From contig NZ_WEGJ01000008.1 of the NCBI RefSeq assembly GCF_009604385.1, positions 1 through 64,000 on the forward strand: a stretch of DNA of 64,000 nucleotides, written 5' to 3'. This document shows positions 1-8,085 of this stretch, piece by piece. Source of the DNA: Streptomyces smaragdinus (GTDB taxonomy: Bacteria; Actinomycetota; Actinomycetes; Streptomycetales; Streptomycetaceae). Both the position numbers and the translations under genes were made by a program. Under the pieces are notes generated by a model that was not told the DNA's origin, made no database searches, and saw only the letters and a list, made by a program, of their open reading frames with translations. Positions within the stretch are counted from its first letter, which is position 1; the number at the start of each line of letters is the position of its first letter.

Positions 1-372
1 GCTCGTGTCCAGGGCACTCCCGCTCCCGGTCAGCGAGTCGACGAAAAACCCGGCGAGACGCCCGCGGGCGGCGGTCTCGGCCAGCACCCGCTCCCAGTAC
101 CGCGAGACCGCGCCCGCCCCCTCCCCCTTCCCGCTCCCGCTCCCCTTCGCCGTCCCTTTCCCGACGAGCCGCGTGGTGGCCTCGATGCCGTCCATGCCGG
201 GCATCCGGACGTCCATCAGCACCACGTCCGGCCGCTCCCGGGCGCAGACGCGGACGGCCTCGGCGCCGTCGGAGGCGAGGCCGACCACCGTGAAGTCCGG
301 CTGGGTGCCCAGGAGGCCCGCGAAGCCGGTGCGGACCACCTGGTGGTCGTCGGCGATGACGATACGGGTCAT
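1..372 (-). CDS. Response regulator (NarL/LuxR type), 3' part missing at window edge
   Basis: The reading frame starts with ATG at 372 and is still open at base 1, so only the first 124 codons are present. Residues 1-65 are a receiver domain: acidic pair Asp8-Asp9, phospho-acceptor Asp54 in VLMDVRMPGMDG. It overlaps the upstream histidine kinase by ATGA, so the two are translationally coupled and form one two-component system. After about residue 69 the usual second half of a receiver (Thr/Ser strand and Lys strand) is not visible. Instead there is a Gly/Ser/Lys-rich linker followed by an unrecognised stretch (SRYWERVLAETAARGR). A LuxR-type output domain is expected from the partner kinase class but lies outside the window. 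The signal is unknown. Confidence 0.85.
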   Translation of the reverse strand, partial: MTRIVIADDHQVVRTGFAGLLGTQPDFTVVGLASDGAEAVRVCARERPDVVLMDVRMPGMDGIEATTRLVGKGTAKGSGSGKGEGAGAVSRYWERVLAETAARGRLAGFFVDSLTGSGSALDTS

Positions 373-1541
373 GTGCCCTCCTCCTGGGGGATCGGCAGCG
401 TGGCCTCGACGAGGAACCCGCCGCCCGGCGCGGGTCCGGTGCGCAGCTCCCCGCCGACGGTGAGCGCCCGCTCCCGCATTCCGCGCAGCCCGTGGCCGGG
501 GGACGAGGGACTGGCCGGCGGTCCGGGGCCGTTGTCCCGGATCCGCAGCCGCAGGACGTCGTCCGCGTAGTGCAGCTCCACGTCGACCGCGGCGCCGCGA
601 GCGTGCCGGCGGATGTTGGTGAGCGCCTCCTGGACGATGCGGTACGCCGTGAGCTCGATCCCGGGGTCGAGCGGGGCGACCTGTCCGCTGACGATCAGCC
701 GGGCGAAGGTCCCGGAGGCGTCCCGGGCCTCGTCCAGCAGTTCGTTGAGCTGGGTGAGGCCCGGCTGGGGGCGGCGCTGGGGGGCCCTGACCCCGGAGTC
801 CTCGCGGAGCACGCCGAGGAGCCGGCGCATCTCGGTGAGCGCGGCACGGGCCGTGTCCCCGATGTCCAGCAGCCGTTTGGCGCCGGCGTCGGGCATGCCG
901 GGGGTGGTGAGCCGGGCCGTCTCCGCCTGCACGGCGATCATCGAGATGTGGTGGGCGACGACATCGTGCAGCTCGCGGGCGATGCGCGCGCGCTCCCCCC
1001 GCGCCGCGTGCTCCACCAGCGTGTCGGCCATGATCTGCTCGGTGGCGGTCAGCGCCGCGGCGTTCGTCCGGGCCCGCCGGTCGCTGCCCGTGGCTGCCAG
1101 ACCCGCGCTGCCCACGGCTATGAGCACGGCGTATCTCCTGGCCGCCTCCGACGTGTCCGCCAGCGCGAACACCAGATAGGGCAGGATCAGCAGCAGGGCC
1201 AGCGGGCGGCCGGCGGACAGCCCCAGCCCGTACAGCACGATCAGCTGGGCCGCGAACCCGGCGACGGTCAGCACCATCGGGTCCGACTGCATCGACGTCA
1301 GACAGGCGACGGTGACGGTCGTGGCCGCCACCAGTACCTGGCCGCGGAGTAGAAGCAGCGGCAGCGTCGTCCCCAGCGCCAGCAGCACCCCGTACACGAA
1401 GTCCGTCCCGGGCCCGGCGCCGCGGGCCATGACCTCGACGACCGCGAACAGGGCGAGCGGCACCGCGAGAAGCACCGGCCTGTCCAGACCGGTGTCCACC
1501 CCTCGTGCGACCGCCGAACGGCCGCTGCTCCCCTGTGTCAT
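369..1541 (-). CDS. Sensor histidine kinase, HisKA_3 (NarX/DesK-like) family
   Basis: This membrane sensor kinase should autophosphorylate on His and pass phosphate to the response regulator that overlaps its stop codon. The N-terminal half is strongly hydrophobic, with roughly four to six membrane segments and no large external domain, so it may sense a membrane or intramembrane cue. The dimerisation/phospho-acceptor motif is ARELHDVVAHHIS, and the HATPase_c part has RDNGPGP and GHGLRGMRERA. I chose ATG at 1541 (390 residues). A GTG at 1610 would add 23 basic, non-conserved residues, and neither start has a clear ribosome site. The neighbouring divergent ABC exporter at 1709-5081 is a plausible target, as is common for this kinase class, but this is inference. 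Confidence 0.85.
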   Translation of the reverse strand: MTQGSSGRSAVARGVDTGLDRPVLLAVPLALFAVVEVMARGAGPGTDFVYGVLLALGTTLPLLLLRGQVLVAATTVTVACLTSMQSDPMVLTVAGFAAQLIVLYGLGLSAGRPLALLLILPYLVFALADTSEAARRYAVLIAVGSAGLAATGSDRRARTNAAALTATEQIMADTLVEHAARGERARIARELHDVVAHHISMIAVQAETARLTTPGMPDAGAKRLLDIGDTARAALTEMRRLLGVLREDSGVRAPQRRPQPGLTQLNELLDEARDASGTFARLIVSGQVAPLDPGIELTAYRIVQEALTNIRRHARGAAVDVELHYADDVLRLRIRDNGPGPPASPSSPGHGLRGMRERALTVGGELRTGPAPGGGFLVEATLPIPQEEGT

Positions 1542-1695
1542 GCGGCCATTGTCCCGGGATCCCGGGGCCCGGCGCGTCCCCCTGGTCAGCAGTTCTGTCG
1601 TCCCTCGCACGGGGGACGAACGAGCCTCGGGTCCCTCGTGCCAGGGGTGCCGAAGACGGCTCCGGCAGGTGACGACCCGGACTGGCCCGGCTCCC

Positions 1696-1701
1696 TAGTG
1701 T
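1696..1701 (+). promoter_or_regulatory. Putative -10 element (TAGTGT) for a leaderless ABC transcript
   Basis: TAGTGT lies seven bases before the ATG at 1709, and no purine-rich ribosome site precedes that ATG. The geometry fits transcription starting at or near the A of the start codon. No convincing -35 hexamer is seen, so this is a weak prediction. Confidence 0.35.
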
Positions 1702-1708
1702 CTGAGAC

Positions 1709-2650
1709 ATGGAGGCAACCATCGAAGTGCGCGAGCTGCGCAAGCAGTTCGGCAGGACCGTGGCGGTGGACGGGCTGTCGTTCACCGTGGAGCCGGGGCA
1801 GGTCACCGGCTTCGTAGGGCCCAATGGGGCGGGGAAATCGACGACGATGCGCTCGATCCTGGGACTGGACACCCCCGACGGGGGCCAGGCACTGATCGGC
1901 GGGAGACGCTACGCGCAGCTGCGCACGCCGCTGCGGGAGGTGGGGGCGCTGCTGGACGCGGCCGCGGTGCATCCCAGCCGCCGCGGCCGGGACCATCTGC
2001 TGTGGCTGGCCCGCTCGCACGGCATACCGCGCCGCCGGGTCGACGAGGTGATCGGCCAGGTGGGGCTGGAGTCGGCGGCCCGCCGCCGGGCCGGGGGCTA
2101 TTCGCTGGGCATGCGGCAGCGCCTGGGGATCGCCGCCGCGCTGCTGGGCGATCCACCTGTGCTGATGTTCGACGAGCCGGTCAACGGGCTGGACACCGAG
2201 GGCATCCGCTGGATCCGCGGGTTCGTGCGCACCCTGGCGCGCGAGGGCCGGGCGGTGCTGATCTCCAGCCATCTGATGAGCGAGCTGGAGGACAGCGCGG
2301 ACCATCTGGTGGTGATCGGCCGCGGCCGGCTCATCGCCGACACGAGTGTGGCGGAGCTGCTGTCCGCCGCCTCCGGCGACCGCGTCGCCCTGCGGACCAC
2401 AGCCCGTACGGACGCGATGGGCGTGCTGGCCCGGGAGGGCGCGCAGGTCGCGGCCGACGGCCGGGACTCTCTGACGGTGACCGGCATGCGGGCCGAGCGG
2501 ATCACGGCGGTGCTGGGCACGGCCGGGGTGCCGTTCTCGGAGGTGCGCGAACACCGCGCGACGCTGGAGGAGGCGTACATGGAGCTCACCCGGGACTCCG
2601 TGGAGTTCGCGGCGACCGGGCCCGAGCCCGTGGAAACGGGGGAGCTGTGA
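1709..2650 (+). CDS. ABC transporter ATP-binding protein
   Basis: This is the ATPase subunit of an exporter made with the two permeases that follow. It shows Walker A (GPNGAGKST), the ABC signature SLGMRQR, Walker B (VLMFDEPVNGLD) and the switch His in ISSHLMSE. At 313 residues it has the usual length of the CcmA/BcrA-like drug or lipid export class, with a C-terminal regulatory tail. The stop overlaps the next gene's GTG (GTGA), so the operon is translationally coupled. It is transcribed divergently from the two-component system. The substrate cannot be told from sequence. Confidence 0.92.
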   Translation: MEATIEVRELRKQFGRTVAVDGLSFTVEPGQVTGFVGPNGAGKSTTMRSILGLDTPDGGQALIGGRRYAQLRTPLREVGALLDAAAVHPSRRGRDHLLWLARSHGIPRRRVDEVIGQVGLESAARRRAGGYSLGMRQRLGIAAALLGDPPVLMFDEPVNGLDTEGIRWIRGFVRTLAREGRAVLISSHLMSELEDSADHLVVIGRGRLIADTSVAELLSAASGDRVALRTTARTDAMGVLAREGAQVAADGRDSLTVTGMRAERITAVLGTAGVPFSEVREHRATLEEAYMELTRDSVEFAATGPEPVETGEL

Positions 2651-4287
2651 GGACCGAGACCCCGCCCACCCCGACTCCTTACCGCTCGTCCTTGCCGCCG
2701 GGCAGGGACGGCTTCCTTCAGCTGCTGCGGGCCGAGCTGACGAAGTTCCGCTCGGTGCGGCGCTGGCTGATCGGACTCGCCGCGGCGGCGCTGGTGTCGG
2801 TCACGCTGACGATGCTCGCCTCGAACTCGGGCCCGGGAAACAACCAGGCGCCGGACGCGCTGGCCGGCCCCGGCGGGGGCGCGGTCCAGGACCGGTTCCG
2901 GTTCGTGCACCAGCCGTTGACCGGCGACGGCGAGATCGTCGCCCGCGTCGTGTCGATGGCGGACGGCTCCGGCGGCAGCGGCGAACGCGAATCGACGGTC
3001 CCCGGCGACGAGGACCACGGCATCGTCGCCTGGGCCAAGGCCGGCGTCCTGATCAAGGACGGCACGAAGCAGGGCTCGCGCTACGCGGCCCTGATGGTCA
3101 CCCCCGGACACGGGGTGCGGCTGCAGCACAACTACACCGAGGACCTGGCCGGCAGCGACGCCGCCCCGAAGAACCGCTGGCTGAAGCTCGTCCGCAAGGG
3201 CACCGGCTTCACGGGCTACGAATCGGCGGACGGCAGCGACTGGACGAAGGTCGGCACGGTCACCGTGGCCGGACTGCCGCGCACCGCGGAGGTCGGCCTG
3301 TTCGTCGCCTCGTCCGACCGCTACACGGTGGAGCGCTCGTTCGGCACCCTCTCGGAGGGCGTCGGCCCCAGCAAGGCCACCGGGGTCTTCGACCATGTCA
3401 CGCTCAACGGCGCCGCGTCCGACGCCTGGACGGGAGAGCCCATCGGCGAGCTCAGCCTGCCCAAGGTGCCCGACCGGCCCGACGACCGGCCCCTCGACGA
3501 GCAGGAGAACAGGGAGGAGCTCCCGCCGCGGCAGGAGATAGAGGACCTCAAAGGCAGCGACCGGGAGTCCGGCGGCGTGTTCACCGTCACCGGCTCGGGG
3601 GACATCGCCCCCGACGCGTTCGTCGGCGGGGACAATCTCACACAGGGCCTGGCCGGTTCCTGGGTGGCGCTGATGGTGTTCGCCGCGCTCGGCACCCTGT
3701 TCATCACCTCCGAGTACCGGCGTGGCATGATCCGCACCACCCTGACGGCCACCCCCCGCCGGGGCCGGGTCCTCGTCGCGAAGGCACTGGTCATCGGGGC
3801 GGTGTCGTTCGCGGTGGCCCTGCCGGCCACGGCGCTGGGCTTCGCCTGGGCCCAGCAACGTATGCAGGACCACGGCTACGTCCCGCCGGTGTATCTCGAG
3901 TACTCCCTCGCCCACGGCACCGGACTGCGGGCCGTGATCGGCACCTCGGCGATGCTCGCCCTGGTCGCCGTGCTGGCCCTGGCCGCCGGGGCGGTGCTGC
4001 GGCACAGCGCCGGCGCGATCACCGGTGTGATCCTGCTGATGCTCGCCCCGCTGATCCTCGGCGGCGCACTGCCCCTGGGGGCGACGCAGTGGCTGTTCCG
4101 GCTCACCCCGGTCGCCGCGTTCTCCGTGCAGCGCTCCGGCATGTACTACCCGCAGATGGAGCGGCCCTGCATGCCGGAGAACGCCTGCTATCCGCTGGCG
4201 CCCGCCGGCGGACTCGGGGTACTGCTGCTGTGGGCGGCCGCCCTGCTGGCGCTGGCGGTCTGGCGGCTGAGGAAGAGTGACGTATGA
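2647..4287 (+). CDS. ABC transporter permease with inserted extracellular jelly-roll-like domain
   Basis: This membrane subunit starts at the GTG that overlaps the ATPase stop (546 residues). Residues 1-36 are cytoplasmic and contain LLRAELTKFRSVRRW, typical of ABC-2 permeases before TM1 (about 40-58). Between TM1 and TM2 (about 335-355) lie some 275 hydrophilic residues. The middle part (KAGVLIKDG, SRYAALMVTPGHGVRLQ, WLKLVRKGTGFTGYESADG) resembles the DUF1349/concanavalin-like fold of secreted carbohydrate-binding modules. Five further hydrophobic segments follow, with the ABC-2 pattern YRRGMIRTTLTATPRR. ATGA couples it to the second permease. The external domain is unusual for this family and could bind a cell-wall or sugar ligand; this is inference. 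Confidence 0.85.
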   Translation: MRTETPPTPTPYRSSLPPGRDGFLQLLRAELTKFRSVRRWLIGLAAAALVSVTLTMLASNSGPGNNQAPDALAGPGGGAVQDRFRFVHQPLTGDGEIVARVVSMADGSGGSGERESTVPGDEDHGIVAWAKAGVLIKDGTKQGSRYAALMVTPGHGVRLQHNYTEDLAGSDAAPKNRWLKLVRKGTGFTGYESADGSDWTKVGTVTVAGLPRTAEVGLFVASSDRYTVERSFGTLSEGVGPSKATGVFDHVTLNGAASDAWTGEPIGELSLPKVPDRPDDRPLDEQENREELPPRQEIEDLKGSDRESGGVFTVTGSGDIAPDAFVGGDNLTQGLAGSWVALMVFAALGTLFITSEYRRGMIRTTLTATPRRGRVLVAKALVIGAVSFAVALPATALGFAWAQQRMQDHGYVPPVYLEYSLAHGTGLRAVIGTSAMLALVAVLALAAGAVLRHSAGAITGVILLMLAPLILGGALPLGATQWLFRLTPVAAFSVQRSGMYYPQMERPCMPENACYPLAPAGGLGVLLLWAAALLALAVWRLRKSDV

Positions 4288-5081
4288 CCGCCGCCGGACG
4301 CGCACTGCGCGCGGAGTGGACGAAGCTGCGCACGGTGCCCAGCACCTGGTGGCTGGCCGGCACCGCGATCGCCCTGATGGTGATCGTGGGCGCGGGGACG
4401 GTGTCCGGGGTGTCGACCGACCACTGCCCCACCCCGGCCGGGTGCCACGAGGACACGGTGAAGCTCAGCCTCACCGGGATCTGGCTCGGGCAGGCCGCCG
4501 CGGCGGTCCTCGGCGCGCTGGCGCTGAGCAGCGAATACGGCACGGGCACGATCCGTGCCACGCTCACCGCGATGCCCCGCCGGCCGGGGGTGCTGGCCGC
4601 CAAGGCGGTCGTGGTGGCGGCGGTCGTGGCCCTGGCGGGGGCGGCCGGGGTGGCGATATCGCTGCTGACGGCACGGCTGATGCTGCCGGGCAACGGCTTC
4701 ACGAGGGCGGCCGGCTATCCCCCCGCCTCCCTCGCCGACGGCCCGACCCTGCGCGCCGCCGTCGGCACGGTGCTGGTCCTCGTCCTGGTCGCCCTGATCG
4801 GCCTCGGCCTCGCCGCGATCCTGCGCGACACCGCCGCCGCCCTCACCGCGGCCCTGGCGCTGCTCTATCTGGCGCCGCTCCTCCGGACGGTGATCCCCGA
4901 CGACCGCTGGGTCCACCGGCTCGATCGCTACGCCCCCATGCCGGCAGGGCTGTCCGTCCAGGCCACGAAGAATCTCGCCCAGCTGGCGATAGGCCCCTGG
5001 CCCGGCCTGGGAGTCCTCGCCGCGTACGCGGGAGCGGCGCTGGTGGCGGGCGCGGTGGTGCTGCGGGTCCGCGACGTGTAG
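4284..5081 (+). CDS. ABC transporter permease, ABC-2 type
   Basis: This 265-residue membrane protein has six likely transmembrane segments. It starts with the same cytoplasmic pattern as its partner (LRAEWTKLRTVPSTWWLAG) and has the matching loop EYGTGTIRATLTAMPRR, so it is a paralogue of the preceding permease without the large external insert. Its ATG overlaps the previous stop (ATGA). The two permeases probably form a heterodimer driven by the ATPase at 1709-2650. It ends the three-gene operon. The substrate is unknown. Confidence 0.88.
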   Translation: MTAAGRALRAEWTKLRTVPSTWWLAGTAIALMVIVGAGTVSGVSTDHCPTPAGCHEDTVKLSLTGIWLGQAAAAVLGALALSSEYGTGTIRATLTAMPRRPGVLAAKAVVVAAVVALAGAAGVAISLLTARLMLPGNGFTRAAGYPPASLADGPTLRAAVGTVLVLVLVALIGLGLAAILRDTAAALTAALALLYLAPLLRTVIPDDRWVHRLDRYAPMPAGLSVQATKNLAQLAIGPWPGLGVLAAYAGAALVAGAVVLRVRDV

Positions 5082-5106
5082 GGCCTGCGGAGGTCGCCGG
5101 GCACGC

Positions 5107-5121
5107 GGGCGGGCGGGTGGG
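5107..5121 (+). other. G-quadruplex-type run in G-rich intergenic DNA
   Basis: Four GGG runs separated by single bases (GGGCGGGCGGGTGGG) lie in the 203-bp gap between the ABC operon and the WYL regulator. The whole gap is low-complexity G/C-rich DNA with repeated GGGC and GGAC units, and no gene is seen in it. The plus strand could fold as a quadruplex in the 3' end of the ABC transcript. Confidence 0.5.
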
Positions 5122-5272
5122 CCCGGGGGCTGGTGGGCCCGGGGCCGCACGCGGGCGGACGGGCCTGAGGCCGCACGCCTCTGCCGCCGGGAAGGCCGGG
5201 CAGACGGGCGGGCAGGCGAGCGGACGGGCGGCGGTGCCCCGGCCCGTGGTACGGGCTGTCGGTGTCCGGCGG

Positions 5273-5278
5273 TAGCGT
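5273..5278 (+). promoter_or_regulatory. Putative -10 element (TAGCGT) for a leaderless transcript
   Basis: TAGCGT ends six bases before the ATG at 5285, and no Shine-Dalgarno sequence is present. This is the usual layout of leaderless Streptomyces genes. The -35 region is not clear. Confidence 0.35.
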
Positions 5279-5284
5279 CACCGT

Positions 5285-6250
5285 ATGCGCGCCGCCCGTC
5301 TGGTGACCCTGCTGCTGCTCCTGCAGAACCGCGGCCGGATGACCGCCGCCCAGCTCGCGGCGGAGCTCGAGGTGTCCGTCCGCACCGTGTACCGCGACGT
5401 CGAGTCGCTGAGCGCCGCCGGTGTCCCCGTCTACGGGGAGCCAGGGCACGACGGCGGGTACGCGCTGCTGGACGGCTACCGCACCCGGCTGACGGGGCTC
5501 ACGGCCCCGGAGGCGGAGGCGCTGTTCCTGGCCGGGCTGCCCGGGCCCGCCGCGGAGCTGGGCCTGGGGTCGGTGCTGGCGGCGGCCGAGCTGAAGCTGG
5601 AGGCGGCGCTGCCCGCGGAGCTGCGGGCGCAGGCGGGGCGGATCCGGGAGCGGTTCCACTTCGACGCCCCGGGCTGGTATCGCGACGCCGACGAGGTGCC
5701 GTATCTGCCGGCGCTCGCCGCGGCGGTGTGGCAGCGGCGCGCGGTGCGGGTGCGCTACCGGCGCTGGTACAGGCCGGAGGAGGTCGAGCGCCGCCTCGAG
5801 CCGTACGGCATCGTGCTGAAGGCGGGCCGGTGGTACGCGGTGGCCTGCGCGGGGACGGGCATCCGCGTCTACCGCATCGGGCAGATCCAGGCCCTGGAGC
5901 CGCTGGACGAGGAGTTCACGCCGCCGCCCGGTTTCGATCTGGCCGCCCACTGGGCGTCGCACACCGCCGAGTTGCAGGCCCGGCTGTGGCAGGGCGAGGC
6001 CGAGATCCGCATCTCCCCCGCCGGCCGCGCCCGCCTGCCGGACCTCACGGTGCAGGCGGTGCAGGACGCGGTGGACGCCGGCCACGACGAGGACGACGGC
6101 TGGCGGCGCGCCGTCATCCCCATCGAGAGCCTCGTCCACGCCGAGACGGAGCTGCTCAAGCTGGGCGCGGAGGTCGAGGTCCTGGCACCCCCGCAGCTGC
6201 GGGAGCGTATGGCGGCCACGGCCCGCGCCCTGGCCGAGCGCTACGCGTAG
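5285..6250 (+). CDS. DeoR/YafY-type transcriptional regulator with WYL domain
   Basis: This is a 321-residue DNA-binding regulator. Residues 1-60 are a winged helix-turn-helix (LLLLLQNRGRMTAAQLAAELEV, then SVRTVYRDVESLSAAGVPV). The central part is a WYL-type ligand or nucleic-acid sensing domain (RAVRVRYRRWY, PYGIVLKAGRWYAVA) followed by the C-terminal WCX extension. Family members sense small molecules or single-stranded nucleic acids and control varied neighbours. No obvious target lies in the same operon, since the next gene is convergent 24 bp away. The start is supported by domain phase and by the nearby -10-like hexamer. Confidence 0.85.
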   Translation: MRAARLVTLLLLLQNRGRMTAAQLAAELEVSVRTVYRDVESLSAAGVPVYGEPGHDGGYALLDGYRTRLTGLTAPEAEALFLAGLPGPAAELGLGSVLAAAELKLEAALPAELRAQAGRIRERFHFDAPGWYRDADEVPYLPALAAAVWQRRAVRVRYRRWYRPEEVERRLEPYGIVLKAGRWYAVACAGTGIRVYRIGQIQALEPLDEEFTPPPGFDLAAHWASHTAELQARLWQGEAEIRISPAGRARLPDLTVQAVQDAVDAGHDEDDGWRRAVIPIESLVHAETELLKLGAEVEVLAPPQLRERMAATARALAERYA

Positions 6251-6274
6251 CGCCGCCCCGGGCGGAGCACCGCC

Positions 6275-6871
6275 TCAAGACGGCCTCGCGAGCAGCACCC
6301 GGGTCCAGCTGACGCCGGGACGGCCGCTGTAGTCGGCGTGCCCGGTGCTGTTCTCCACGGCGTCCAGGCCATGGACGGCGCCCAGCTCGACCGTCTCGTC
6401 CCCCGACACGTCGAACATCCGCCGCCCCTCGGGAACGGGCCCGTGGCGCAGCGTCAGGAACACCCGCCCGCCCGGCGCCAGCAGCCCGGCCAGCCGCCTC
6501 ATCCCGGCCGCCCGCTCCCCGGCGTCCAGATGCATCCACACGGCGCTGAGCAGCACGAAGTCGAACTCCCCGCCGACCCCCGGCAGCTCCGGCAGCCCGG
6601 CCGGCAGCCAGACCACCCCGCTGTCGCCGTGCAGCCGCCGCGCGTGCGCCAGCATCTCGGCGGTGGGCTCGGTGGCGGTCACCGTATGCCCGAGCCCCGC
6701 CAGCCACGCGGCGTCCCGGCCCGTACCCGCGCCGATCTCCAGCACCCGGCACGGCTCCGCCGGAAACAGATGCAGCTCGGCGGCATGCAGGTCGGCCGCA
6801 CCGCGGCCCTCGTAACGGCGGGCGAGGTCGTCCGCCTCCGCGCCGTACCCCGCGTTACTGGCCAAGTGCAT
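6275..6871 (-). CDS. Class I SAM-dependent methyltransferase
   Basis: The SAM-binding motif I is clear (VLEIGAGTGRDAAWL), followed by the acidic motif II strand (TVTATEPTAEML) and FDFVLLSAVWMHL. The Rossmann methyltransferase core fills the 198 residues with no extra domain. The substrate is unknown. I chose ATG at 6871, which has a GGGGG ribosome site 6-7 bases upstream. An in-frame ATG at 6892 lacks one. The start lies inside the 3' end of the HAD gene (17-bp overlap), so the two are co-transcribed. Confidence 0.85.
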   Translation of the reverse strand: MHLASNAGYGAEADDLARRYEGRGAADLHAAELHLFPAEPCRVLEIGAGTGRDAAWLAGLGHTVTATEPTAEMLAHARRLHGDSGVVWLPAGLPELPGVGGEFDFVLLSAVWMHLDAGERAAGMRRLAGLLAPGGRVFLTLRHGPVPEGRRMFDVSGDETVELGAVHGLDAVENSTGHADYSGRPGVSWTRVLLARPS

Positions 6872-7517
6872 CGATAACCCCCGGAAGTTCACGCATCGAA
6901 CGGAAGACGACCGTACCCTCCCCGGCCAGCCACTCGCCCGGCGTCACCCCGCCCGCGAAGCCCAGACTCCGCATCCCCGCCGCCCGAGCCGCCCGCACCC
7001 CGTACTGGCTGTCCTCCACCACCACGCACACCTCCGGCGCGAAGCCCATGGAGCGCGCCGCGTGCAGGAACAGGTCCGGGGCCGGCTTGCCCCGCGCCAC
7101 CTCGGTCGCGGAGAATATCCGCCCCTCGAAGCGGTCCCAGAGCCCGGTCCGGCCCAGCGTGTGCCTCATCTTGCCGTGGCTCCCGCTGGACGCCACACAC
7201 GTCGGCAGCGTGATCGCGTCCAGGGCGTCCTCGATGCCCTCGACGGCGGTCAGCTCGGTGTCGATCGCGACCCGGTGCAGCTCACGGTTGCGCTCGTGCC
7301 AGCGGTCGGCGGCCTCCCCGCCCAGCCGCTCGGTGATCATCGCGTGGATGGACGACTCCGACTTCCCCACGAACCGGTCGATCACCTCGTCCGCGGTGAG
7401 CGTCCAGCCGAGCTCGTCACCGATCTCGATCTGGATCCGCACGGCCAGACGCTCGGTGTCGACCAGCACCCCGTCACAGTCGAAAATCACGAGCTCAATG
7501 GGCTTGTTCATGACCAT
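6855..7517 (-). CDS. HAD-superfamily hydrolase (beta-phosphoglucomutase/phosphatase-like)
   Basis: This 220-residue protein has HAD motif I (FDCDGVLVDTE, nucleophile and acid Asp), motif II (CVASSGSHGK), the Lys of motif III (RGKPAPDLFLHAA) and motif IV (VVVEDSQYGVRAARAAGM). The alpha-helical cap follows motif I, as in subfamily IA sugar-phosphate phosphatases and phosphoglucomutases. It should act on a small phosphorylated metabolite in the cytoplasm. Either of two close ATG codons (7517 or 7511) may be used. It overlaps the methyltransferase downstream. Confidence 0.85.
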   Translation of the reverse strand: MVMNKPIELVIFDCDGVLVDTERLAVRIQIEIGDELGWTLTADEVIDRFVGKSESSIHAMITERLGGEAADRWHERNRELHRVAIDTELTAVEGIEDALDAITLPTCVASSGSHGKMRHTLGRTGLWDRFEGRIFSATEVARGKPAPDLFLHAARSMGFAPEVCVVVEDSQYGVRAARAAGMRSLGFAGGVTPGEWLAGEGTVVFRSMRELPGVIDALGQ

Positions 7518-7533
7518 GAGGCTAACCGGACCC

Positions 7534-8055
7534 TCACCCGGCCACCGAAGCGGCCCGAAACCCCAGCGCCGCGTACAGCCGCTCCGCCGCCGGAGTCTCC
7601 GCCGTCAGACGGAAGTCCCGCTGCCCCCGCCCCCGCGCCTCCCCGATCACCACCCGCGTCACCTCGTACGCCAGCCCCGCCCGCCGCACCCGAGACAGCG
7701 TGCCCACCGTATGCACTTCACCGTCCACCCCGCAGTGCGCCCCCGCCAGCGCCTCACCCCCGGCACCGAACGCCCCCGCGACAATGCGCCGCCCATAGCG
7801 GATCGACTCCGCCGTCTCCGCCACCGTCCCGTCCGCCGTCAGCTCACCGGCGAGCGAGGCGACCGTCCCCGCGTCCCCGTACGCGATCCGCACCGCCGCC
7901 AGCACCGACGCCAGCCCCCGATCACCGGCCCCGACGATCCGCACCGACACCCCCCGCGGCAACGCCCGGGGCTCCGCCGGCGGGGTGCGGGCGTCGAGGA
8001 ACATCTGCGGCAGGTCTGCTTCGTACCCGAATGTCACCGAAGCATCCAAGCGCAT
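7534..8055 (-). CDS. GNAT-family N-acetyltransferase (short paralogue)
   Basis: This 173-residue protein has the GNAT core in its C-terminal half: VGTLSRVRRAGLAYEVTRVVIGEARGRG corresponds to the acetyl-CoA loop and helix, and AAERLYAALGFR is the C-terminal motif. It aligns by eye with the adjacent upstream gene (shared DGTVAE-like, RRxGLAYxVTR and LGF blocks) but lacks about 80 N-terminal residues. The pair looks like a tandem duplication with one shortened copy. The substrate is unknown. Confidence 0.75.
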   Translation of the reverse strand: MRLDASVTFGYEADLPQMFLDARTPPAEPRALPRGVSVRIVGAGDRGLASVLAAVRIAYGDAGTVASLAGELTADGTVAETAESIRYGRRIVAGAFGAGGEALAGAHCGVDGEVHTVGTLSRVRRAGLAYEVTRVVIGEARGRGQRDFRLTAETPAAERLYAALGFRAASVAG

Positions 8056-8085
8056 CCCCCGCCCACACCCGACACCCGCCCCCGC

